Part shown: one piece after another, positions 1-7,406 of the stretch
Layout of the letters: the number at the start of each line of letters is the position of its first letter
Numbering within the stretch: the first letter of the stretch is position 1
Origin: UBA4615 sp046046245
GTDB taxonomy: Bacteria; Pseudomonadota; Gammaproteobacteria; Burkholderiales; Burkholderiaceae_E
Assembly (NCBI GenBank): GCA_046046245.1
Contig: JBJOKE010000022.1
Location: 62,001 to 126,000 of the forward strand
Direction of reading: 5' to 3'
Length of the DNA: 64,000 nucleotides
Made by a program: the position numbers and the translations under genes
The notes under the pieces: generated by a model
Database searches by the model: none
The model's input: only the letters and a program-made list of their open reading frames with translations
Told to the model about the DNA's origin: nothing

Positions 1-179
1 AAGCAGACGCGCTAGAGCGCGTGCAGGCGGACGTCGCCGCAGCATTGCGCGCTCTCGTCGATCGGCCCGCCTCGCGCACCGACGACGGCGAGAACCCGCT
101 CGGACAGTTCGCGACAACGACTCCGGACGTCGATGAAGATACGGTGCGTCGGCTACGTATCCGGCTCGGAAACGTTTGA
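1..179 (+). CDS. C-terminal end of an unidentified protein (5' truncated)
   Basis: An open frame enters from before the window and stops at TGA 177-179. Its last ~58 residues read as real protein: an acidic, helix-prone stretch ending in RRLRIRLGNV, with GC-rich third positions typical of the neighbouring genes. I do not recognise the family. It lies just upstream of, and on the same strand as, the GT4 glycosyltransferase, so it probably belongs to the same polysaccharide operon. Its stop is 13 bases before the preferred start of that gene, which argues against the earlier ATG at 133 as the glycosyltransferase start. Confidence 0.6.
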   Translation, partial: ADALERVQADVAAALRALVDRPASRTDDGENPLGQFATTTPDVDEDTVRRLRIRLGNV

Positions 180-192
180 CCCAGGAGCCAGC

Positions 193-1446
193 GTGGCTCG
201 TCGCAGGCGATTGGTGGTCGCGATCACGTATGCGGTCAGCCCACCCAGAGGAGGCGGGCAGTCGCGCGTCTTCCACCTGTACCGTGAACTCGCCCGATGG
301 TTCGACGTGCATCTGGTCTGCCTCGGCGAGCCCAACCGTGCCGCGCGGTCGACTAAGCTTGGACCGGGCTTGCAAGAGCACGTCGTGCCGAAGTCTACGG
401 CGCATCAACGTGCCGAGGAGGGCGTGAGCGCGACCGTAGGCGGCGCTCCAGTGACCGACATCACCGCGAGTCGCCTGATCGCGTTGACCCCCGACTACCT
501 GACCCAGCTCGACGCAGTGGCGTCCGGGGCGGATGTCCTCGTCGCAAGTCATCCGTACCTAACCTCGTTGCTCGTCGGACGGTATCCCGGCGTGCCGCTT
601 TGGCTTGAGGCCCATAACGTCGAAACCGCGCTCAAGCGGGAGATGCTGCCGGACGGGGTGCATTCGGACCGCCTCATCGGATGGGTGGAGGTCGAGGAGC
701 GGCTTGCGTGGCGCTCGGCCGACTTGGTCTATGCCTGCACCCGAGCCGACCTCGAGGCGCTCGCCCGCCGGTACGGGCCCGCCAAGGGAGCGGTCTGCGA
801 AGCGCCGAACGGCTTCGCACCGTCCGAGGTGCCGTTTGTGCCGCTCGCCGCACGGGCCGAGTTGCGCCGCAGGCTCGGATTTGCAGCCTCGCCGCTGGTG
901 CTCTTCTTCGGCAGCTGGCATGGCCCGAACCTCGACGCCTGCGAGCGTATCGTAGGTTACGCGCGCACCGTCCCCTCCGCGGTCTTCGTCGTCGCGGGCA
1001 GTGCGGGACACGCGCTCGCAGGCCGCGACGTGCCGTCGAACCTGCGGCTACCGGGCGTGGTCGACGAGGCGGAAAAGCGTGTATTGCTATCGGCCGCGGA
1101 CCTCGCGATCAATCCGATGGAAAGCGGGTCGGGCAGCAACCTGAAGATGCTCGACTACTTAGCCGCGGGTATTCCCGTCCTGTCCACCCCGTTTGGGGCG
1201 CGAGGTTTGGGCTTGACCGCAGGCGTGCACTTCGAGGCAAGTCCGCTCAGCGGCTTCGCCACCGCGATCGGCGACTTCGTTTCGAGGCCGCCCGCCGACT
1301 GTGCGGCACGGTGCGCGGTTGCCGCCGAGATGATCCGCACGCGATACACGTGGGCCGCGATAGCCGAATCTCTCGCGCAATACATGCAGTATCGCCTCGG
1401 AGAGCCCGCGGCCGTAACCGCGGCTAAGCCCTTCGCGGCCCCCTGA
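193..1446 (+). CDS. GT4-type glycosyltransferase
   Basis: A GT-B fold glycosyltransferase of 417 residues that probably adds one sugar from a nucleotide-sugar donor to a cytoplasmic lipid-linked glycan. The N-terminal half opens with a Rossmann strand followed by the Gly-rich PPRGGGQSR loop. The C-terminal half carries the donor-site signature around residues 307-330, NPMESGSGSNLK followed by LDYLAAGIPVLST, typical of the GT1/GT4 superfamily. I chose GTG 193 because AGGAG lies 5 bases upstream and the preceding gene stops at 179. The longer frame from ATG 133 would overlap that gene. It is the only complete plus-strand gene before position 20,800 and converges on the WcbI-type gene. The sugar specificity cannot be read from the sequence. 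Confidence 0.85.
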   Translation: MARRRRLVVAITYAVSPPRGGGQSRVFHLYRELARWFDVHLVCLGEPNRAARSTKLGPGLQEHVVPKSTAHQRAEEGVSATVGGAPVTDITASRLIALTPDYLTQLDAVASGADVLVASHPYLTSLLVGRYPGVPLWLEAHNVETALKREMLPDGVHSDRLIGWVEVEERLAWRSADLVYACTRADLEALARRYGPAKGAVCEAPNGFAPSEVPFVPLAARAELRRRLGFAASPLVLFFGSWHGPNLDACERIVGYARTVPSAVFVVAGSAGHALAGRDVPSNLRLPGVVDEAEKRVLLSAADLAINPMESGSGSNLKMLDYLAAGIPVLSTPFGARGLGLTAGVHFEASPLSGFATAIGDFVSRPPADCAARCAVAAEMIRTRYTWAAIAESLAQYMQYRLGEPAAVTAAKPFAAP

Positions 1447-1470
1447 GGGCCCGGGAACATTCCGACTGCG

Positions 1471-2355
1471 TCAGGCCGGCGACTGTATCGCAGCGACTGG
1501 CCGTGCTGCCTGCCGCTGCGTTCGCTCTGCCAAGTACAGCGCAGCGTACTCCTGTTCCGTCAGCGTCCGGTCGCCGTGGAACCGATAGCCAAGATCGCGG
1601 CGCCACCAGGCCAAACCCAGCGCCTCCGCAACCGGCCTGGACACCGGCACGTGCAGGTCGGCGAGCGGATCCCACTCTGCGAACACGCGGTCCCCGATGC
1701 GGTGCAACGGATCCGCGGGCTCACGCGACTGCGGCCAGGTCGCCTCCGTGAGCCGGTTCAGTAACTCGCGTAGCAGCCGCTTCGTAGGGTGGTTGTAGGC
1801 CCAGAACAGCCGCTCGGACTTGAACGAAGAGATCACGAAGGCGGCCATCCGGACCTGCGACTTCTGCTCCCGGCGGACGAGTCGGAGCATCTCGAGGTCC
1901 AGCCGCCGATTCATGTCCGCGGTCGACCGCAATGCGAGCTCCGAGGCCCTTGCGAGGCCTGCATCGCCGGCCAGGCCTTCCTCCGCGACCTGGATCAGCA
2001 CCCGGTCTCCGTAGGGAAACATGCCGTACTCGTGGCGCGCATCCGGACCGAACAACGGGTCGTGCGTCTGGAACGGCCACAGCACGCCGAGATCGACGGC
2101 CGGAAACGTGACGACTTTCATATCGGCGCGCGTCGGCCCGGCGTACTCGAACGGCACCTGCTCGTCGTGCTGGTTCCACAGCACCGCACAGCGCGCCATT
2201 GTCCCGGGATCGATCGTGCCGCGCCCCTCAGTCGGATGCTCAAAGCTTCGAAGGTAGATCACGTCGTAGGTATCGCGCACCGAGGGCATGAACTTCGTTG
2301 CCTGCTCGAGCACTCCACCCTGGCAGTTGCCATAGATGACGAATGTCGGCTTCAC
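1471..2355 (-). CDS. WcbI-type polysaccharide acyl/acetyltransferase
   Basis: A protein of 294 residues whose N-terminus (residues 5-16, FVIYGNCQGGVL) is the hallmark of the WcbI family. WcbI of Burkholderia capsule clusters is a CoA-binding putative acetyltransferase. The rest is mixed alpha/beta with no membrane segment, so the protein is probably cytoplasmic. The start is GTG 2353-2355, overlapping the TGA of the acyl carrier protein gene as GTGA, which implies translational coupling. A longer open frame upstream only runs antisense-like through the ACP gene. Because it is coupled to an ACP and an acyl-AMP ligase, I infer that its acyl donor here may be acyl-ACP rather than acetyl-CoA. That is not shown by the sequence. 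Confidence 0.75.
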   Translation of the reverse strand: MKPTFVIYGNCQGGVLEQATKFMPSVRDTYDVIYLRSFEHPTEGRGTIDPGTMARCAVLWNQHDEQVPFEYAGPTRADMKVVTFPAVDLGVLWPFQTHDPLFGPDARHEYGMFPYGDRVLIQVAEEGLAGDAGLARASELALRSTADMNRRLDLEMLRLVRREQKSQVRMAAFVISSFKSERLFWAYNHPTKRLLRELLNRLTEATWPQSREPADPLHRIGDRVFAEWDPLADLHVPVSRPVAEALGLAWWRRDLGYRFHGDRTLTEQEYAALYLAERTQRQAARPVAAIQSPA

Positions 2356-2594
2356 GGGGCGGCCTTCTCGACAATGTCGCAAAGGTCGCCGACATTGCCG
2401 GCTTCCAGCAACTCGTCGAACGGCAGGGAACACCCCAACCGAGACTCGATCGCCATGATCAGATTGCAGTGCGAGAACGAATCCCACCCCGCGACGTCAC
2501 TCGCCACCGTCTCGGCCGTCACGAGCGACTCTTCGACTCTGAATTCGGTCGCAATCGTCGTACGCACCAACTCGAAGGCCCGATCCCGTTCCAT
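2352..2594 (-). CDS. acyl carrier protein
   Basis: A stand-alone carrier protein of 80 residues. The phosphopantetheine attachment site is Ser39 in the motif GWDSFSH, where a DSL motif is more usual, followed by the helix-II hydrophobic pattern. The rest has the expected acidic four-helix composition. ATG 2594 gives the normal ACP length, and the longer upstream frame overlaps the ligase gene and looks non-coding. The stop overlaps the GTG of the WcbI-type gene, and the ligase ends 22 bases upstream, so the three form one transcription unit. It is probably loaded by the adjacent acyl-AMP ligase and used for glycan acylation. It is not the housekeeping fatty-acid ACP, which normally sits in a fab operon. 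Confidence 0.85.
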   Translation of the reverse strand: MERDRAFELVRTTIATEFRVEESLVTAETVASDVAGWDSFSHCNLIMAIESRLGCSLPFDELLEAGNVGDLCDIVEKAAP

Positions 2595-2616
2595 CACGCT
2601 CTCCAGAAAAGATCGT

Positions 2617-4281
2617 TCAGCCGGCCGATCGGGCCCGAACGAATGCATCGCGGTTCGCAGTCCGGCTGATCTTGCCGCTGGTCGTCTTGACGAGGCTGCC
2701 GCTCGCCACGGCTTCGACGTGGCGAGGCTGCACCCCAGCCGTCGCCTCAAGCCGGCTGCGTACCGATTTCACCAACTCTCCGGCATCCGCGCCGTCGGAG
2801 GACTCGAACAGCACCACCAGTTCCCGCGTTCCGATCTTCTCCGACTCGACGCCGAACACGGTGGCCCTGCCCGGTCGTACGCCTTCAACGGTGTTGACGA
2901 CCGCCTCCAGCTCGTGTGCGAAGAAGTTCCTGCCGTAGGCGAGGATCAGGTCGTCACGCCGGCCGGTCACGTACAACTCGCCCGCGTGCAGAAATCCTAG
3001 GTCGTTGGTGTAGTACCAGCCGTCAACCAGGGCTCGTTCGGTCAGGTCCGGACGCCGGTTGTAACCCGCGAACAGCGTGTCGCTGCGGATCGCAATCTCC
3101 CCTAACCGACCGGGTGCGGCAGGCCGGCGGTTATCGTCGACGATGCGCACTTCCGTCGCCTCAAGCACCATCCCGCACGAGGCGAGCTCGATGCTCGGAC
3201 CGCCTGGCCGCGCAGGCCGGATCGCACCGCCCTCGAATCCGTCCCGCTCGACCTCAAGCGTCGCGGCCGCGCGCCCCCGCGGAGTCTGCGTGACGGCGAA
3301 GACGTTCTCCGCCATCGCGTAGCACACCTGCATCGCTTCGGGCCGGAAGCCGGCGACCGCAAAATGCTCGACGAAGCGCGACTGCGTTGCGGTCTTGCAG
3401 GGCTCGGAGCAGTTGATGAGCGCCCGCAGCGAGGACAGGTCGTACTGCCGCGGGTCGGGAACCGAGTTGACAAGGTGCGCGAGACCGAAGTTCGGAATCC
3501 ACGCGAACTGCGCGCGGCCTCGCGAGATCGCCTCGAGCATCAGCCTGGGGCGTGCTACCCACTCGAAGGGATCGATGCTCAGCACGGTCGAACCGAGCAC
3601 CAGGGGCATCATGAAGCACGCGATGAGACCCATGTCGTGGTAGAGCGGAAGCCACGATGCGATGACCGAACCGTTTCCGCACCCAATCGAATCAGCGTAC
3701 CGTTGCACGTGTCGCACGACCGCGTCGTGGGTCAGGACTACTCCCTTCTTCAAGGCCGTGGTGCCCGAGCTGTGCTGCAGGAACGCAACGCTGGCGGCCG
3801 TCGGCCGCGTGACGGCCAGCGGCGTTCCTACGACGGACACCTCGCTCGGGCGGACCGTCGCCTCAACGGTGTTCGGCATGTGTTGGGCGTACAGCGCCGC
3901 AATCTTGTCCGACAGGACGAACGCGGCCGGTCGAATCTGAGCGTACAGCTTGCGGTGGCTGTCCCAATAGACGTCATCGCGGTGCTTCGCGTTCGGATAC
4001 GGCATCAGGCTAGGCGTCGCGCCGATCGACATCGCGCCGAGGAACGCCGCATACAGATCGGGCGCAAGTTCGTGCGAGATCACCACTAGGTCGCCAGGCC
4101 CGACGCCACGCTCGAGCAACGCGTTCCCGAAAGCGCCGGCCCGCTCCCAGAGCACGCCGTAGGTCAGATCCGCCGTTCCGCTCGAGCGCCAAATCGTGGC
4201 GAACGGCTTCTCAGGGTGGCGCAGTGCGTGGCCGCGAGCGAGGTCAACAAGGGTCGATTCAACGGTAATTGTCACGTCCAT
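2617..4281 (-). CDS. fatty acyl-AMP ligase-like AMP-dependent synthetase
   Basis: An adenylate-forming enzyme of 554 residues. The A3 P-loop is at residues 168-180 (LQHSSGTTALKKG) and is followed by WLPLYHDMGLI (210-220), a signature of fatty acyl-AMP ligases. A late motif TGRRDDLILAYGRN and the C-terminal SGKISR with the A10 lysine (Lys537) are also present. These enzymes activate a carboxylic acid as acyl-AMP and pass it to a carrier protein rather than to CoA. The neighbouring acyl carrier protein is the obvious acceptor. ATG 4281 is preceded by GGAG about 7 bases away. An acyl-CoA ligase is the alternative, but the YHDMGLI motif and the ACP partner favour FAAL activity. The chain length cannot be predicted. 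Confidence 0.85.
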   Translation of the reverse strand: MDVTITVESTLVDLARGHALRHPEKPFATIWRSSGTADLTYGVLWERAGAFGNALLERGVGPGDLVVISHELAPDLYAAFLGAMSIGATPSLMPYPNAKHRDDVYWDSHRKLYAQIRPAAFVLSDKIAALYAQHMPNTVEATVRPSEVSVVGTPLAVTRPTAASVAFLQHSSGTTALKKGVVLTHDAVVRHVQRYADSIGCGNGSVIASWLPLYHDMGLIACFMMPLVLGSTVLSIDPFEWVARPRLMLEAISRGRAQFAWIPNFGLAHLVNSVPDPRQYDLSSLRALINCSEPCKTATQSRFVEHFAVAGFRPEAMQVCYAMAENVFAVTQTPRGRAAATLEVERDGFEGGAIRPARPGGPSIELASCGMVLEATEVRIVDDNRRPAAPGRLGEIAIRSDTLFAGYNRRPDLTERALVDGWYYTNDLGFLHAGELYVTGRRDDLILAYGRNFFAHELEAVVNTVEGVRPGRATVFGVESEKIGTRELVVLFESSDGADAGELVKSVRSRLEATAGVQPRHVEAVASGSLVKTTSGKISRTANRDAFVRARSAG

Positions 4282-4300
4282 GCGGGGGCTCCGTACTCGC

Positions 4301-5107
4301 TCAGCGTCCCGGCGCCTCGAAGAACAGGAAGGCACCGAGAGCACCGCCATGATCGGTGAACTCGATGTGGACGCGCGCGACGCCGAACGACATCAGCATG
4401 AAGAAGAGCTCGCTCAGGTTGTAGTAATACATTCGCATCTCCGGATCGGCATCCGGATCCGGCTGCGGCGGTTGCGCGGCGCGACGCCGGCCGAACAGTC
4501 CACCGCCCAGGCGCAGCAGCGACGAGCGCGTGTGCTCAGCCGGGGCCGACCAGGTCGGCTCAACTGGCGGCTGCCCGTACCGATGGGGATACTGATCCCA
4601 GGCGAACGTCACCTGGATCGCTCCAACACCGCCGGGCGCGAGCAGGTCGATCATTCGCTCGAACAGCACGCGACCGCGCGGCACCTCAATGTGCTGGAGC
4701 ACGATAGTCGAATGGACCAGGTCGAAGGTGCCCGAGACCGCGGACAGCCGGTCGTCGGACAGGTGAAGCGTTACGTTGGCGCGGCCGTACCGCTCGCAGT
4801 TTCGCTGGGCCTCGGCCAGCATCGCCGGCGAGATGTCCACGCCGACCACTGCTTCCACGCGCTCGGCTAGCGGAATCGCGACTCGTCCCACGCCGCAGCC
4901 GAAATCCAGCGCCCTTCGCGGCGCGAAACCCGACTGGACGCGCTCTCGGCACACATCGAAGAGAAAGTCGACGTGGGCCCGACCTGAATCGAAAAACGCG
5001 CGCCTCGATACGTCGTTCAACATCGACGACCGGAATCGCTCGTCCGTCAGCACGCCAAAGTAGGCGTCTCTCAGGCCCCAGGCCTCCCACTGCGCGTCAG
5101 TGCTCAT
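4301..5107 (-). CDS. SAM-dependent methyltransferase (class I)
   Basis: A Rossmann-fold methyltransferase of 268 residues. Motif I is ALDFGCGVGRVAI (residues 66-78), followed by the acidic ribose-binding residue in VVGVDIS, then a motif-IV-like DLVHSTIVLQH and LAPGGVGAIQV. A Pro/Arg-rich insert near residues 190-215 is unusual for the family. It lies 19 bases upstream of the acyl-AMP ligase start in the same direction, so it is in the same operon. The most economical role is O- or N-methylation of a sugar or of the acyl group in the surface polysaccharide. No residue reveals the acceptor. Confidence 0.8.
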   Translation of the reverse strand: MSTDAQWEAWGLRDAYFGVLTDERFRSSMLNDVSRRAFFDSGRAHVDFLFDVCRERVQSGFAPRRALDFGCGVGRVAIPLAERVEAVVGVDISPAMLAEAQRNCERYGRANVTLHLSDDRLSAVSGTFDLVHSTIVLQHIEVPRGRVLFERMIDLLAPGGVGAIQVTFAWDQYPHRYGQPPVEPTWSAPAEHTRSSLLRLGGGLFGRRRAAQPPQPDPDADPEMRMYYYNLSELFFMLMSFGVARVHIEFTDHGGALGAFLFFEAPGR

Positions 5108-5224
5108 GGAAGGATAGGAAACACGTGAGGTGCGACCACGGGTCGTCGCAAGCCGCGACGAAGGTCAGGGTTGAAGCGGCAGGATCCCACCTCGGTTCGG
5201 ATTCGCAGGCGATCCATCGGGGAC

Positions 5225-6040
5225 TCAGTCGTACAACCCGTCCGGGAATTCGACCGGATCCCGATCGGCGCGGCGACAGACGACAATGATGTTGTCGCCT
5301 CGGCCGTCAAGTGAAATGCCGCCATGCCGGCAGAAGTTCAGGACCGCAAGCGACGGGACCGACCACGAGTCGACCGTATACGCCCTAATGACGTCCATGC
5401 CGCTCTGCTCGATCAAGCTAGTCAGCTGGGCGACGGTGTACTCGGTGTTGTGGCGATCGCTGCTCCGGTTCTTCTTGAAGAACGGGTAGCTGATCGGGTT
5501 TTGGTAGCCGATGATCCGCTCGAGCGCACCGAGCGAGCAAATGTTCGGCGTGGTGAGCAACATGTAGCCCCTCGGACTAAGGAGTCGTCGGGCCTCGCGC
5601 AGGAAGCGCGCAGGATCCGTCGCGATATGCTCGATCACTTCCAGCGCGAAGATCAGATCGAAGCCGCCGTCACCCGGCTCCTCGCACGCCCCGTCAAAGT
5701 CCCAGCGTACCGCGCGGTGCAGCGTGTCCGACAGGTCCAGCGGCAACAGGCGAAGCCGATCGGTATCGCCAAGCGCCACACGGTCATCTTGCTCGAAGTG
5801 CGTGAAGCACAAGTTCTCGGCCCCCAGTCGCTGACGGGCGAGCCCGGTGAACATACCCGCGCCGGCCAGGTCGAGCACACTGCGTGGCGGGGCTTCAATC
5901 GGTACGTGCCCGAGCGCTTGGAACGTGTTCATGTAGCGGATCTTGTGGATCCGGAAGTAGTCGACGAATCCGCCGCTGACTCGCTCCTCGACCGCATTTA
6001 TCCAGTCGCAGGCCTGCTGGTATCCGAAGCTGTCTTGCAT
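5225..6040 (-). CDS. SAM-dependent methyltransferase (second)
   Basis: A class I methyltransferase of 271 residues, distinct from its downstream neighbour. Motif I is degenerate (SVLDLAGAGMFTGL, residues 54-67, with Ala where Gly is expected). FDLIFALEVIEH and LLSPRGYMLLTTPNICSLG match the family core. The closing segment resembles the end of sugar or glycolipid methyltransferases seen in polysaccharide clusters. ATG 6040 has a strong GGAGGAAG ribosome-binding site. A 117-base spacer separates it from the next methyltransferase, and I see nothing recognisable in that spacer. It probably methylates the glycan or its lipid carrier. Confidence 0.78.
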   Translation of the reverse strand: MQDSFGYQQACDWINAVEERVSGGFVDYFRIHKIRYMNTFQALGHVPIEAPPRSVLDLAGAGMFTGLARQRLGAENLCFTHFEQDDRVALGDTDRLRLLPLDLSDTLHRAVRWDFDGACEEPGDGGFDLIFALEVIEHIATDPARFLREARRLLSPRGYMLLTTPNICSLGALERIIGYQNPISYPFFKKNRSSDRHNTEYTVAQLTSLIEQSGMDVIRAYTVDSWSVPSLAVLNFCRHGGISLDGRGDNIIVVCRRADRDPVEFPDGLYD

Positions 6041-6065
6041 GCCTTCCTCCGCAGAGCGTAGGGCG

Positions 6066-7406
6066 TCAGATCAATGCGAACCCGGCTTCGCCCAGGCTCT
6101 TCGTCAAGGCAGCAATCGACGAACGGCGCTTCAGTCGCTCCATGAGTTCGGCGAAGCCCCCCGCGCCTGCCGGCACGGTACTGCTTCGCTCGGTCGACAG
6201 CAGGGCCTCGACGACCTGCTCGAAGTAGCAAGCGCGGTACGACTCCGCCGGATGCGGCGTACCCCACTCCCGGCCACGGGCTGCGTACACCTTGGCGACG
6301 ACCTCGTGTAGCTTAGTTGCGTCGACCTCCTCGGGCCGGTACTCGACGACGCGATCCGAGTCCATGAACGTCAGACCGAAGTCCAGATCCTCCGCCGCGA
6401 GGATGAACGCGTTACTGCGGATCGCCTCGAATGCCACACCCGAGCCCCGGATGCGGTAGGCCTTGTGAAGGTAGGGCATTACGACGACGTCGGCGCGACG
6501 CTGATGCGCAGAGTAAATCGAGTCCGGGACCGGAAACCGCACGAGATGGAGGTCATTGCGCTCGCCCGCTAGTCGCTGGAGCAGGTCGCGGGCAGCACGG
6601 ATCGGCTCGGTGTCGTTGACCGGGTTTGAGAAGGCGTGCACCAGGAATGTGAACTCGACGCCACTTGCGCGCAGCGATTCGACCAGTCGCGGAAGGTGTT
6701 GGAAGCCTTTTTCCTCGCGGGCCTCGCCGAGGAAAGCGAAATGCACCCTGTTTCCGTACAACGAGCGGTGGTACCGGTGCTTGTTGACGGTGACCAGCAG
6801 TTCGTCGTCCGGGAATGGATTGAACTGCATTGGAGCATCGAAGCCGCATCGGTCCTTGTAGTAGGCGGACAACCGGCGGGACTCGGTCGTGAAGAGGAAG
6901 CGCCCGCCAACCAGCGGATCAGCCTGGATCGTCGAAATCAGCCGGGACAAACGGAGCCGGTACCACGCCCACTCTTCGTCGATCATGCACAGCCGTACAA
7001 GCACGCGAGGTCGAGAACCGGTCTCTTCTGCGAACGTCCGGACCCCGACGTACAGCGCAAGCAGCGCGAACGGGCTAGGCATGTGCGAATAGACGACGGC
7101 ATCGTCGTCTGCGGGCGCGCCGCACGACTTCAGCGCGTCTACGAGCGTGCGGCCCACCGCGTCGATGTTCGTCTGATCGGCGCCCGGAGTCAGCATCTCC
7201 TCGAGCGAAAGATCGACCTCGTCGTAACCGCGAAGAGCCTGACGCAGATCGGTGGCGTCAAGACGGGCGGGCGGTGCGATAACCCGGTAGCGCCTGAACG
7301 CTCCTCGGCTCCGCAGTTTGTCCGCGTAGTGGTTCGCGGTGTGGACGCGGTGGCCCGCGTCGGCGAAGGGCTCGAACTCCACGTAGCAGAAGACGGATGC
7401 GCTCAT
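6066..7406 (-). CDS. glycosyltransferase (GT-B fold)
   Basis: A glycosyltransferase of 446 residues. The C-terminal domain begins at VHFAFLGEAREEKGFQ, a GT4-like opening in which a basic/acidic pair follows the Gly, and continues with DVVVMPYLHKAY and RGSGVAFEAIRSN, equivalent to the donor-binding loop. The N-terminal domain is more divergent. ATG 7404-7406 overlaps the TGA of the double glycosyltransferase upstream (ATGA), so the two are translationally coupled. The longer open frame further upstream is a shadow of that gene. The donor and acceptor are unknown. Confidence 0.75.
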   Translation of the reverse strand: MSASVFCYVEFEPFADAGHRVHTANHYADKLRSRGAFRRYRVIAPPARLDATDLRQALRGYDEVDLSLEEMLTPGADQTNIDAVGRTLVDALKSCGAPADDDAVVYSHMPSPFALLALYVGVRTFAEETGSRPRVLVRLCMIDEEWAWYRLRLSRLISTIQADPLVGGRFLFTTESRRLSAYYKDRCGFDAPMQFNPFPDDELLVTVNKHRYHRSLYGNRVHFAFLGEAREEKGFQHLPRLVESLRASGVEFTFLVHAFSNPVNDTEPIRAARDLLQRLAGERNDLHLVRFPVPDSIYSAHQRRADVVVMPYLHKAYRIRGSGVAFEAIRSNAFILAAEDLDFGLTFMDSDRVVEYRPEEVDATKLHEVVAKVYAARGREWGTPHPAESYRACYFEQVVEALLSTERSSTVPAGAGGFAELMERLKRRSSIAALTKSLGEAGFALI

